Shown here: in pieces, positions 25,483 to 35,026 of the stretch
How the letters are laid out: each line of letters begins with the position of its first letter
Numbering within the stretch: the first letter of the stretch is position 1
Origin: Mucilaginibacter sp. L3T2-6
GTDB lineage: Bacteria > Bacteroidota > Bacteroidia > Sphingobacteriales > Sphingobacteriaceae
Direction of reading: 5' to 3'
DNA length: 64,000 nucleotides
NCBI RefSeq assembly: GCF_030519355.1
Contig: NZ_JAUMKC010000012.1
Span: forward strand, 1-64,000
Translations under genes and position numbers: made by a program
The notes under the pieces: generated by a model
The model's input: only the letters and a program-made list of their open reading frames with translations
Told to the model about the DNA's origin: nothing
Databases searched by the model: none

Positions 25483-25875
25483 AAGATTCAGGTCATTTAC
25501 ATCCCGTTTTTTGCAAGCCGAAGGTTTACAGGTACTTTACAGAATTTTGCTGCAACCTTGTCATAAATATTTGATAATAAGATAATTAAATGTTTACAGG
25601 TGCTTAAAACTGTAAAGGGTATTTAACCTGTACTGGATAGGGGTTAAAGCCTTGCTTTAACGGAAGATTTATAGGGGGCTATACATGCAATTGTCACTTA
25701 GGTTGACAGCTGCGGTGTCACGCACGTCCTGATCCTCATCCCTGCCATGTCAGCCATTTCAACACACTAAGGCCCTTTAAATTCTACCCTTATTCATACT
25801 AAAAAAGTATTAATTTAGCTTTTTATTTACGGGAGGGGCCACCGTAATTGTCCGTCTGATTTTTTGGAGAGCTAA
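25483..25875. other. Intergenic upstream of the PUL regulator
   Basis: About 390 bp without a gene. It contains two near-identical direct repeats, GTTTACAGGTACTT (25524-25537) and GTTTACAGGTGCTT (25592-25605), and CTTTACAG/CTGTAAAG arms nearby. These could be binding sites for the regulator encoded next, but that is inference. Confidence 0.4.
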
Positions 25876-28461
25876 ATGATTAAACAGTATACGATTTCAG
25901 TACTTCGTTCCGGCGTATGCAGAATAGTATGTTTTTTAATTTTTATGGGGTTTGGCCTTCAAAGCAACGGACAGGGCCTTCAGTTTAACTCGAACGACAG
26001 CCTGCTTAGCAGGCGCACCTCGTACCTGGTTTTTAAAAAAGACCCGCCTAAGTTTAATGGTAAGCTCGATATTAATTTCGACCTCTCTTTGTGGGATATA
26101 GAGCACCTCGGCTATATTCTTAACATCACCGATACTAAAAACAACTCATACAGCCTAAGTTCGATACACTTAAACAATGCGCAGTTTTTAAATTTTAATA
26201 TCGACAGCAAAAGCAATAAACTGCAAATCCCGCTTCCGTTGGGCCAGCTTAAAAGGCATATCTGGATGCCGGTAAAGATCCACCTTGACCTCAATGCAAA
26301 TACCGTAGGTATCCATATAAATGGCAAATGGTACAGCGCCGGCGGATTTAGCTTTGATGGCGCTATCCGTCCCAGGATATATTTCGGTAAAAACGAACAT
26401 TATTCTGATGTCCCCAAGATGGCTATCAGGAATTTAACAGTCACCGACGGCGACAAGAGTTACACTTTCCCATTAAACGAATGGAGCGGGAAAGATGTTT
26501 TTAGCGGCGATGGCGACGTTTTGGGAACAGTAGATAACCCGGTATGGCTCATTAATGAGTCGTATTTCTGGGCGCCGAGATTTACCCGTGGGTTTGCGCA
26601 AGTAGCAGGTATAAATTTTGATGAGGCGGCACAAAGACTGGTGATATTTAAAAGTGACTCGCTGATTTCGTACGATGTTCAACGGAACAGCATATCATCG
26701 CAAGCTTATCAAAACAACTGCCCGGTACCCCTGCATCTTGGTAAAAGCATTATCAATACCCGGGAAAACAAACTTTATGCTTATGAAACCCTGAAAGCGC
26801 CGAAACAGTTACAGCCGGCACAAAGTATTGCTTCCCTTGATTTAAACACGCTGAGATGGGATGTTACCGGTGCGGCCACAATTGCTGAACAACGCCATCA
26901 TCACAATATTTTTTACGACAACCGCCAGGATAAATTTTATCTTTTTGGTGGTTATGGCTCATTTAAGTACTATAACGACTTTTTTGAGTATAACAAACAA
27001 ACCGACAGCTGGGACAAGGTACCGTTTAATGGTGATAAGATAATGCCCCGCTTTTTCTCCGGCTTTAGCCAGGCAGATGCAAATAACGATGTTTACATAT
27101 TTGGTGGCTATGGCAATCAAAGTGGCAACCAGGTGGTTGGCGGGCAACATTTTTATGATCTGTACCGGGTTAATCTAACCACGCATACCATCAAAAAATG
27201 CTGGGAAATAAAACCGCCTGCTGTGGACTTTGTGGCGGCAAACAACCTGATCATCTCAAAAGATAAACAACATTTTTATGCAATATGCTACGCGCATGAT
27301 AAACCCAAAACCAGCTTAAGCCTGTATAAGTTTTCGATTAAAGATGGCTCATACGAGGTGGTAAGCGGTAACATACCTGCCAAGGGCGAGCGTATTGAAA
27401 GCGACATCAACCTGTTTTATAACCCGAGACAGGAAGTATTTTACTGCACCATACAAGAATTTACCTCACCGGATGCGTCAACTATCCGGGTGTATTCGCT
27501 GGCGTCGCCCCCGGTAAGACAGCAGGACTACCTGGCATCTTTGAAAACCACGATTTCCCATGGCTGGGCAAGCCGGTTGCCCGTGCCTCTGTGGTTTATT
27601 ATATTGATTATTATTGGCGCTGGTGCTGTAATTGTTTATTGGAAGAGAAGGAAAAAAACAACCGGCGTTGCCGATAACACCGGGCTGGATATCTCAGTGC
27701 CTGCCGTAAACAAAAAAGACGATGAAAAGCGCGCTAATGCCGTTTATATGCTGGGCGATTTCGCGGTTTACGATAAAAACAGCCGTGACATAACGTATAT
27801 GTTCAGCCCGAAAATAAAGCAGCTGTTTATTTTACTTCTGTTAAACAGCGGCGAAGAGCACGGTGTAGTGTCAAAGCGAATTGCTGCGACGCTGTGGCCC
27901 GAAAAGGAAATTGGTAAAACAAAAAATATAAAGAACGTTACTATAAATCACCTGCGCGGCATCCTTGCTGATATTTGCGGCATAGAGCTTACTTTTATCA
28001 ACGACACCTATCGCTTTACTTTCACTGAGGAATTTTTCTGTGATTATTGCACGGTAAGCCGGGCCATAGCAAACCTGAACAATCACTCTAACGGCGAAGG
28101 GAAGAATATCCTCGATTGGCTCGACCTGATCGCCCGGGGCTGCCTGTTGCAGCATGTACCCGAGCCATGGCTGGATGATACCAAGCAACAATATGAAGAA
28201 TCGCTGATGCCATTGCTGCTGCCGGAGGTAAAACGCATTTACGAAGAAGGGGATTATCGCAAAACAATGGAAATTGCCCGCGTGATCTTAAACGTTGACC
28301 CATTTAACGACATAGCGATTAAATATAAGCTTAAAGCTTTGCGCCGCACCAAGGGAATTGAATTTGCTCACAAGATTTACAACGACTTTGCTGCTGAATA
28401 CGAAAAATCGTTAGGAGAGCCGTATGCTGTTCCTTTTGAAAAGATTTGTGCGGCGAAATAA
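25876..28461 (+). CDS. Membrane-spanning Kelch/SARP-type transcriptional regulator of the PUL
   Basis: An 861-residue protein with a signal peptide (about 1-32), a LamG/concanavalin-like beta-sandwich (about 35-205) and Kelch-type repeats (about 215-540: FYLFGGYGSFKYYNDFFEYN, VYIFGGYGNQ). One transmembrane helix (about 570-590, VPLWFIILIIIGAGAVIVYW) and a basic stop-transfer KRRKK follow. The cytoplasmic part has a winged-helix domain (about 623-715: YMLGDFAVYDKN, SPKIKQLFILLLLNSGEEHG, IAATLWPEK) and a BTAD-like helical region to the C-terminus (YRKTMEIARVILNVDPFNDI), the layout of SARP/BTAD regulators. It would sense glycan outside and bind DNA directly, with no phosphorelay. It is 357 bp upstream of susC. 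Confidence 0.8.
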   Translation: MIKQYTISVLRSGVCRIVCFLIFMGFGLQSNGQGLQFNSNDSLLSRRTSYLVFKKDPPKFNGKLDINFDLSLWDIEHLGYILNITDTKNNSYSLSSIHLNNAQFLNFNIDSKSNKLQIPLPLGQLKRHIWMPVKIHLDLNANTVGIHINGKWYSAGGFSFDGAIRPRIYFGKNEHYSDVPKMAIRNLTVTDGDKSYTFPLNEWSGKDVFSGDGDVLGTVDNPVWLINESYFWAPRFTRGFAQVAGINFDEAAQRLVIFKSDSLISYDVQRNSISSQAYQNNCPVPLHLGKSIINTRENKLYAYETLKAPKQLQPAQSIASLDLNTLRWDVTGAATIAEQRHHHNIFYDNRQDKFYLFGGYGSFKYYNDFFEYNKQTDSWDKVPFNGDKIMPRFFSGFSQADANNDVYIFGGYGNQSGNQVVGGQHFYDLYRVNLTTHTIKKCWEIKPPAVDFVAANNLIISKDKQHFYAICYAHDKPKTSLSLYKFSIKDGSYEVVSGNIPAKGERIESDINLFYNPRQEVFYCTIQEFTSPDASTIRVYSLASPPVRQQDYLASLKTTISHGWASRLPVPLWFIILIIIGAGAVIVYWKRRKKTTGVADNTGLDISVPAVNKKDDEKRANAVYMLGDFAVYDKNSRDITYMFSPKIKQLFILLLLNSGEEHGVVSKRIAATLWPEKEIGKTKNIKNVTINHLRGILADICGIELTFINDTYRFTFTEEFFCDYCTVSRAIANLNNHSNGEGKNILDWLDLIARGCLLQHVPEPWLDDTKQQYEESLMPLLLPEVKRIYEEGDYRKTMEIARVILNVDPFNDIAIKYKLKALRRTKGIEFAHKIYNDFAAEYEKSLGEPYAVPFEKICAAK

Positions 28462-28654
28462 CGCCTGCCGTATTTACAAAGTTTTCAAAATTTTGCAAGT
28501 CCTGTCATCCACGCTAAATATCCATCTTATCTGTGTAGGATCGTATAGATACGCCCTGAATACCCAATTGGCGTTATCCATTCCCGAAGGTATATGCTAT
28601 ACGCCCCTGCAGATATTTATTCCCCTACCCGGTTAAAATACCGGTTAATTTCCC

Positions 28655-28692
28655 GGGGTTAATAAAATTTTAAAAGAATTAACCCCTTTTTT
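28655..28692 (+). terminator. Terminator or attenuator between the regulator and susC
   Basis: A 9-bp stem, GGGGTTAAT (28655-28663) and ATTAACCCC (28678-28686), is followed by TTTTTT. Its 14-nt loop contains the self-complementary AAAATTTT. It lies 194 bp past the regulator stop and 127 bp before susC. The stretch 28462-28654 holds nothing else recognised. Confidence 0.6.
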
Positions 28693-28705
28693 AACCCATC
28701 CTTTA

Positions 28706-28719
28706 ATACAGGCCTGTAT
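28706..28719. promoter_or_regulatory. Candidate operator upstream of susC
   Basis: ATACAGGCCTGTAT is a perfect 14-bp palindrome centred 106 bp before the susC ATG. It overlaps TAATATTG (28719-28726), a near match to the -7 box. Binding by the PUL regulator is inference. Confidence 0.4.
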
Positions 28720-28818
28720 AATATTGTTTCGCCTAATGAAGAGCAGCCGGTTTTAACCAGCCTGAAAATCCTGTAACTCCGATTTAGGAATTTTATAAAC
28801 CAACTAACCAATTTATTT

Positions 28819-31800
28819 ATGAAGAAACTTTTTACCAATTATGGTGAATGTTGCTACGTTCATCATCGGGGTAAAAATTGGAAAGCGCTGTTAAAGACCT
28901 TTGCGCTCAGCCTGTTTTTACTCCTCACAATGCAAGCCTTTGCCCAGGCGCAAAACACAGTTCAGGGAACAGTATCTGACGAGAAGGGCGAGGGCATACC
29001 GGGCGTTTCCGTCAAGCTGCAGGGAACGTCTGCCGGCACAGTTACTGATATAGACGGCAAATTTTCAATTAATGCTGATAAAGGCGCCACCCTGGTATTT
29101 ACCTTTTTAGGCTACCAGGAAAAAAGTGTAGTGGTGGGCGACAGCAAAAATCTTAAAGTAAACCTTACCCCGACATCATCAACCCTAAATGAAGTGGTGG
29201 TGGTAGGTTATGGTACGCAAAAGAAAGCGTCGCTAACCGGATCAGTTGCGGCTGTAACCAGCAGGGAAATTGTTACCACTAAAAACGAAAATGTTGAAAA
29301 CATGCTTACCGGTAAGGTTGCAGGTTTACAAGTGGTCCAAAACACGTCGGAGCCGGGCGACTTTGCCAATAACATTGCCATACGCGGCATGGGCAACCCG
29401 CTGATTGTTATTGACGGTGTTGAGCAGCCTAACTTTTCAGTTACCGGCGGTAACGGCGATAACAGCGTGGGCACAAGCAACATATTTTCGAGGCTTGATC
29501 CGAACGACGTAGAGAGCATCTCGGTTTTGAAAGATGCTTCGGCAGCGGTATATGGCGTTAAGGCGGCAAATGGGGTTATCCTCATCACAACAAAAAGAGG
29601 CAAGGCAGGCACGCTGCAATTAAGCTACACCGGTACCTATGGCTGGCAGGTGCCGTCGGGTTTACCAAAACCTGTGAACGCTACCGATTACATGACTTTG
29701 TATAACCAACAGGCCTTACACCAGGCCAATGGCGGCAAGCTTGTATTTACGCCCGAAGATTTCGCTGCTTACGCAAACGGAACCAAAACCAGCACCGACT
29801 GGTACGACGCGACTTTCAGGAAATCGGCTATGCAGCAGCAACATAACCTTACTGCTACGGGCGGTACCGAAACCACCCAATACCTGATCAGCGGCGGTTT
29901 TACCGATCAGGATGGCATACTGCAAAGCAATGATCTTAACTATAAGCGTTATAACGTGCGCTCGAATATTACCAGCAAGGTCGGCAAAAACCTTACCGTA
30001 AACTTAAACCTGAGCGCTATATATGACAGGAAAAACTCCCCGGCGCAATCATTCTGGTGGACAACCAGGGAGGCCTGGCGCGAACTGCCCACCCAAACCA
30101 TTTATGCCAACAATACTGCGCCTTACTATTTGAAAGGACAGGTTGATGGCGGCAACCCGGTTGCTTATGGCGATGCAGATGTAAACGGCTACAATACACA
30201 ATCCAATAAATTTTTTGACGGATCGCTGAGCCTTGAGTATAAGGTTCCGTTTGTTAAGGGCCTTTCATTGAAAGGCTTGTACAGCTACGATGAGCAGATT
30301 CAGGACAATAAAATATTCCAAAAGTCATATAACCTGTATGAGTATGATGATGCTACCAAAACGTACAGGCCTACATTAAACAACTCGCCTGCATTTGTGC
30401 AAAGGCAGTATTTCGATTATCCAAAAAATACCGACCAGTTTTCCATCAACTATAACAGGGAATTTAAAGGCGGCCATAAAATAAGCGCATTATTGCTTTA
30501 TGAAGGCAACCTGCAAAGTGGCGACAACTTTGCAGCCTACAGGCAGCTGGCTATTCCGGTAGATCAGATCATTGCAGGTAACTCCGCCAATCAGAATGCT
30601 ACACAGGATGCTGCTAACGACAGATTGTATTCATACGCCACCAATTCGGTAGTAGGTCGTTTAACCTATGACTACAAGGGTAAATACCTGGCTGAATTTA
30701 GTTTCCGTAATGACAAGTCGTCCAGGTTTGCACCAGACCAGGGCTGGGGATTTTTCCCATCAGCATCGGTGGGCTGGCGCGTCTCTGACGAAAGCTTCTG
30801 GAAAAACTCATCTGCACTATCCTTTATAGAAAACTTAAAATTGCGTGCGTCATATGGTGTCCTGGGTGATGATGGATCGCTATATTACCAGTTCCTAACC
30901 GGGTATAATTATCCCGCGGGCGGTTCAAATAACCAGCTTCCCGGTGGAGCGGTGTTCGGAAATACCTTTATCAACTCTGTTCAAAGCAAAGGTATCCCTA
31001 ACCCCACTATTACATGGTCAACCTCGCATACATTTGACGCGGGTGTAGACATGGACCTTGCTAAAGGATTATTCAATGTCACCTTCGATTATTTCATACG
31101 CGACCGGAGAGGTCTGCTTGCTTCCGCAGTATTGCAGGTTCCTGATGTATTGGGAGCGCCTCTTCCGCAGGACAACCTGAATGGCGACAGGACACAAGGT
31201 TTTGATTTCGAAGTTGGCCACCACGGCAGTATCGGCAAATTCAGATACAACGTAAAAGGTACATTCCTTTATACCAATACCAAAAGCACAGCCAGGGCGG
31301 AATCTCCGCAGGGCAATTCTTACCTCGACTGGCAGCGTAACAATACCGGCCGAAACCAGGGCATACAAATGGGCTATGGCGGCGAAGGCCAGTACCAGAA
31401 CTACCAGCAGATCCTGAACAGTGGTGTATTTGTAAACCGCGGAACAGTTGTAGGCGATTACATTTACCAGGACTGGAACGGCGACGGTCAGATTGATGGT
31501 AACGACGTTCATCCGATTGCCTATGGCGGCGGTCCGAACAGTGGCCCGGGCGTGATCCCTAAAATCACTTACGGCTTAAACATCGGCGGCTCGTACGAAA
31601 ATCTCGATTTCAACTTGTTATTCCAGGGTACGGCTATTTACAGCATATCATATGTGGAGCAGCTGAACATCCCGCTGTGGGGCGGCGGCAACGCATTAAC
31701 CCAGTTTAACGATAACTGGCACCCTGCCGACCCAACTGCCGATCCGTACAATCCAAATACCGTATGGGTGCCGGGCAAATTTGCCTATACCGGAACCACC

Positions 31801-32055
31801 GCCAATACGGGCTCATCCTTTGGCTTTCAAAATGCCGCTTATTTAAGGCTTAAGAGTGCCGAGCTTGGCTACACTTTGCCGGCCAGCGCATTAAAGGCAA
31901 TCGGTGTAAAGGGCGTAAGGGTATTTGCAAACGGCTATAACCTGCTTACGTTCACCAAAGTTAAATATGTAGACCCGGAGCATCCAACCGGTACATACGG
32001 GTACCTGTACCCCCTCGACAAATTGTTTAACATTGGCCTGGATGTAAAATTCTAA
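28819..32055 (+). CDS. SusC/RagA-family TonB-linked outer membrane transporter
   Basis: A 1078-residue outer-membrane protein that imports oligosaccharides with energy from TonB. After a long signal peptide (cleavage near AQAQ, about 45) comes a CarboxypepD_reg-like domain (about 48-130). The SusC signature LNEVVVVGYGTQKKASLTGS opens the plug (about 135-255, IRGMGNPLIVIDGVEQPNFS), and a 22-strand barrel ends FNIGLDVKF with terminal aromatic Phe. No STN domain is present, so anti-sigma-factor signalling is unlikely, consistent with the separate membrane regulator. First gene of susC-susD-DUF3823. Confidence 0.95.
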   Translation: MKKLFTNYGECCYVHHRGKNWKALLKTFALSLFLLLTMQAFAQAQNTVQGTVSDEKGEGIPGVSVKLQGTSAGTVTDIDGKFSINADKGATLVFTFLGYQEKSVVVGDSKNLKVNLTPTSSTLNEVVVVGYGTQKKASLTGSVAAVTSREIVTTKNENVENMLTGKVAGLQVVQNTSEPGDFANNIAIRGMGNPLIVIDGVEQPNFSVTGGNGDNSVGTSNIFSRLDPNDVESISVLKDASAAVYGVKAANGVILITTKRGKAGTLQLSYTGTYGWQVPSGLPKPVNATDYMTLYNQQALHQANGGKLVFTPEDFAAYANGTKTSTDWYDATFRKSAMQQQHNLTATGGTETTQYLISGGFTDQDGILQSNDLNYKRYNVRSNITSKVGKNLTVNLNLSAIYDRKNSPAQSFWWTTREAWRELPTQTIYANNTAPYYLKGQVDGGNPVAYGDADVNGYNTQSNKFFDGSLSLEYKVPFVKGLSLKGLYSYDEQIQDNKIFQKSYNLYEYDDATKTYRPTLNNSPAFVQRQYFDYPKNTDQFSINYNREFKGGHKISALLLYEGNLQSGDNFAAYRQLAIPVDQIIAGNSANQNATQDAANDRLYSYATNSVVGRLTYDYKGKYLAEFSFRNDKSSRFAPDQGWGFFPSASVGWRVSDESFWKNSSALSFIENLKLRASYGVLGDDGSLYYQFLTGYNYPAGGSNNQLPGGAVFGNTFINSVQSKGIPNPTITWSTSHTFDAGVDMDLAKGLFNVTFDYFIRDRRGLLASAVLQVPDVLGAPLPQDNLNGDRTQGFDFEVGHHGSIGKFRYNVKGTFLYTNTKSTARAESPQGNSYLDWQRNNTGRNQGIQMGYGGEGQYQNYQQILNSGVFVNRGTVVGDYIYQDWNGDGQIDGNDVHPIAYGGGPNSGPGVIPKITYGLNIGGSYENLDFNLLFQGTAIYSISYVEQLNIPLWGGGNALTQFNDNWHPADPTADPYNPNTVWVPGKFAYTGTTANTGSSFGFQNAAYLRLKSAELGYTLPASALKAIGVKGVRVFANGYNLLTFTKVKYVDPEHPTGTYGYLYPLDKLFNIGLDVKF

Positions 32056-32068
32056 TCAGTAAAGTATC

Positions 32069-34009
32069 ATGAAAAAATTTAAATATATAATACTATTTGT
32101 ATGCTTAGCAGCGGGTATTACGGCTTGCCGAAAGCTGAATATTCCGCCAAAAAATATCATCCAGGATCCTGACGTTTTTGGGTCGACGGGTGGTGTTCAG
32201 GCTTATATGGCACGCCTTTACAGCGAGTTGCCAATCGAAGATTTCAGGTATTCGCCTGATATGGGCTTAAACTTCTTCTGGATTATTAAACCTACGCCTG
32301 CTACTACAGGCGAGGCATTAAGCCGCGACCAGGGAGGTTCATCGTCTGAAAATTTTGGCGACTGGCACTGGGACGTATGGGGAGGAAATTATACCACCAT
32401 ACATGACTGCGACTATTTTATACAAACCCTGCCGGCCTACGCCAAAAATTATACACAGGCACAGGTGAACGCATGGCTTGGTGAAGCTTATTTTGTTAGG
32501 GCGATGACTTACTTCGCGCTGGTAAAACGCTTTGGCGGCGTGCCGATCGTAAACAAGGTGTTAAACTATACGCCAGGTTCGGACGTAACCGATCTTAAAG
32601 TTCCGCGCGCTTCAGAAAAAGCAGTATGGGACCAGGTGGCCAGCGACCTTGACTTTGCAATAAACAATCTTCCTGAAGTGAATGCTGACTATGGCGACGG
32701 CAGCCGTGCCAATAAGTATGTGGCGGCGGCATTTAAATCGAGAGCGATGCTGTATGCAGGCTCCGTTGCTAAATACAATAAGATAACCCTGTTTGATAAT
32801 GATCATAACCAGTTGTGCGGAATGCCGGAAAGTGAGGCTGCAGGATACTTCCAGAAAGCTTACGATGCTGCAAAAATGCTCGATGGCAAATACAGTCTTT
32901 ACCTGAGTGCATGGTCGCCAACTGATAAGAACGCGCAATATCAAAACTTTGTGAACCTGTTTTCAGACCCTGCCAGCAAGGAAAACATTTTTGTGCGTGA
33001 ATATCAATATCCAAACTCGGTGCATGGCTATGATGCGTACAATGTTCCGCGCCAGCTGATGGGTCCTAACGGATATTCGTCTGAGGTTAACCCTACCCTT
33101 GATTTCGTTGAGAAATTTGATGGTTTGCCAAAAAATCCTGATGGTACCCTGAAAACCCTTGATGCCAGCGGGCATTATCAGTTATTCAGCAATACGATGG
33201 ATATTTTCGCCAATGCCGAGCCAAGGCTGCGTGCAACCGTTATCCTTCCGGGCGATGTATTTAAAGGGCAAAACATCGAAATACGCCGTGGCATCTATAC
33301 CGGGTCGGCTGCCGGCGGAATCAGCCCGTTGTTGCCTGCCGGGTCAAAATCGCAGTACCCGACAGCAAACCTGGTGGTATCATCAACTGCGGGCCAAACC
33401 GCTTACAAGCTGCCTAACGGTGACCTGATGAACCCTGCGGGCCTGAGCGGTGTATTTACCGGCGATCAAACCTGTGCTATTTCGGGCTTCTCGGTTCGTA
33501 AATGGTTAAACCCTAACCTGGCTACATCACAGGTATTGGAAAACAACGAAACCCAAACCTGGATCGAGATGCGTTACGCAGAGGTTTTACTTAACCGCGC
33601 GGAAGCTGCTGCTGAATTGATGAGCCTGGGGCAAACCGGTTCAATCAATACAGCTGATCCTTTTACCATTGTTAACCAGATCCGCTCGAGGGCCGGTGCT
33701 GACTTACTGACCGGTGCGGGTGATGCTACCATAGATGTTGTGCGTAATGAAAGAAGGAAAGAGCTGGCGTTTGAAAACAAAACCTATTGGGATTTGAGAA
33801 GGTGGAGGATTTTCGACAAAGAACAAAATGGCACTATCTACCGCATCCTGATGCCGTTCTATTCGGCTGACGCCGGTAAATATTTCTTCGACCAGCGTAC
33901 CGACGAGCGTAATGATGTATACACTTACGATACCCGCTGGTATTATGAGCAGATACCGGGCGGCGCTATCTCGAAGAGCAGTAATTTAATACAGAACCCA
34001 GGCTATTAA
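32069..34009 (+). CDS. SusD/RagB-family glycan-binding lipoprotein
   Basis: A 646-residue surface lipoprotein forming the lid of the SusC transporter. The lipobox ITAC puts the lipidated Cys at residue 20, followed by RKLNIPPKN. TPR-like helices carry the SusD features WLGEAYFVRAMTYFALVKRF and GGVPIV, and the C-terminal MRYAEVLLNRAEAAAEL and RRKELAFENKTYWDLRRWRI are diagnostic. It starts 13 bp after susC. The sugar-binding residues cannot be assigned from sequence alone. Confidence 0.95.
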   Translation: MKKFKYIILFVCLAAGITACRKLNIPPKNIIQDPDVFGSTGGVQAYMARLYSELPIEDFRYSPDMGLNFFWIIKPTPATTGEALSRDQGGSSSENFGDWHWDVWGGNYTTIHDCDYFIQTLPAYAKNYTQAQVNAWLGEAYFVRAMTYFALVKRFGGVPIVNKVLNYTPGSDVTDLKVPRASEKAVWDQVASDLDFAINNLPEVNADYGDGSRANKYVAAAFKSRAMLYAGSVAKYNKITLFDNDHNQLCGMPESEAAGYFQKAYDAAKMLDGKYSLYLSAWSPTDKNAQYQNFVNLFSDPASKENIFVREYQYPNSVHGYDAYNVPRQLMGPNGYSSEVNPTLDFVEKFDGLPKNPDGTLKTLDASGHYQLFSNTMDIFANAEPRLRATVILPGDVFKGQNIEIRRGIYTGSAAGGISPLLPAGSKSQYPTANLVVSSTAGQTAYKLPNGDLMNPAGLSGVFTGDQTCAISGFSVRKWLNPNLATSQVLENNETQTWIEMRYAEVLLNRAEAAAELMSLGQTGSINTADPFTIVNQIRSRAGADLLTGAGDATIDVVRNERRKELAFENKTYWDLRRWRIFDKEQNGTIYRILMPFYSADAGKYFFDQRTDERNDVYTYDTRWYYEQIPGGAISKSSNLIQNPGY

Positions 34010-34020
34010 TTGAAACGAAC

Positions 34021-34773
34021 ATGAAAAAGATATTTTATTATGCTGCATTGTTGATGGCTGTTGGCGTTGGCAGCTCGTGCAATAAAACAGATAATTATGC
34101 AGCGCCATCGAGCACTATAACCGGCAGTACGGTTGATGAAGGCACCGGGCAAACCGTGCAAACCGAAATTGGCGGCGGCGGTACCCGTGTGAAGCTGCTG
34201 GAAACAAGTTACAGCGCTAACCCCGTTCCGATTTATTTTCAATCGAAACAGGACGGTACTTTTAACAATACCAAAGTATTCCCGGCTACTTACAAGGTTT
34301 CGGTGGAAGGACCTTTTGTGCCGCTTGTGCAAACCGACAATACCGGGACTGTAGTATCTGACTCGAGCCAGACTATCGTGCTGAAAGACCAGGCCACGCT
34401 TAAATTTAAAGTTCAGCCTTTTTTAAGGGTCGAATGGGTTGGCAAGCCGGTGGTTAATGCCGATAAATCGGTTACAGTACAGGTGAAAGTAACCCGCGGT
34501 ACCAGCAATCCCGCGTACCAGCTGGATGTAACTAACATTAACCTGTATGTTAGCAATACCCAGTACGACGGCCAAAACAATTACGATCCAAGGTATTCAA
34601 CGCTAACTTCGTACAGTGGCTCGAATGGCACTGCGCTTTTAGGCCAAACCATTACTATAACTACAACCGGAGGGGCGCTGCCTTTACAGGATGTGTATTT
34701 TAGGGTTGGCGCAAGAATAAACGCCGGTCTTAATCAATACAATTACAGTACACCGGTTTCGGTGACATTTTAA
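34021..34773 (+). CDS. DUF3823-family surface lipoprotein of the PUL
   Basis: A 250-residue lipoprotein (lipobox GSSC) with two beta-sandwich-like parts: residues 30-115 (TITGSTVDEGTGQTVQTEIG) and 120-250 ending YNYSTPVSVTF. The pattern matches DUF3823 proteins, which lie directly after SusD in many Bacteroidota loci and are thought to be accessory glycan-binding proteins like SusE. It starts 11 bp after susD. Family call is fairly confident; sugar specificity is unknown. Confidence 0.82.
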   Translation: MKKIFYYAALLMAVGVGSSCNKTDNYAAPSSTITGSTVDEGTGQTVQTEIGGGGTRVKLLETSYSANPVPIYFQSKQDGTFNNTKVFPATYKVSVEGPFVPLVQTDNTGTVVSDSSQTIVLKDQATLKFKVQPFLRVEWVGKPVVNADKSVTVQVKVTRGTSNPAYQLDVTNINLYVSNTQYDGQNNYDPRYSTLTSYSGSNGTALLGQTITITTTGGALPLQDVYFRVGARINAGLNQYNYSTPVSVTF

Positions 34774-34775
34774 TT

Positions 34776-34846
34776 AGTCTTACGTCGGGGAGTCTTGAGT
34801 CTGCAGTCAAAAAGCGACTAACGACTTAAGACCCCAGACTGAGGCA
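34776..34846. repeat. AGTC-rich dispersed intergenic repeat, copy 3
   Basis: AGTCTTACGTCGGGGAGTCT, then TGAGTCTGCAGTC, and on the other arm GACTAACGACTTAAGACCCC and AGACTGAGGC. The two arms are partly self-complementary, suggesting a foldback element. Related copies lie at 4569, 21093 and 53511. Confidence 0.55.
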
Positions 34847-34860
34847 AGAAAAGCTGCACG

Positions 34861-34950
34861 GTTCGCCTCGCCGAAATCGTCTTCAAAGGGGAAGACTTTA
34901 GCAGCTGAAGCGTTAGAACCCTCTCCTTTGAAGGTCAGGGTGAGGCAACA
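34861..34950. repeat. CTCTCCTTTG-type intergenic repeat remnant
   Basis: CTTCAAAGGGGAAGACT and, further on, CCCTCTCCTTTGAAGGTCAG followed by GGTGAGGC form partly complementary arms (TTCAAAGG / CCTTTGAA). This resembles a CCCTCTCC...GGTGAGG repeat I recall as scattered in Sphingobacteriaceae genomes. No other full copy is seen in the window, so the repeat status is tentative. Confidence 0.35.
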
Positions 34951-35026
34951 ATGCAGCCTGGGGAAGAAAACGATCGGCTAAAGAAAAAAAAGCCCTGCTT
35001 CTATCGAAAAACAGAACTACTACTAA

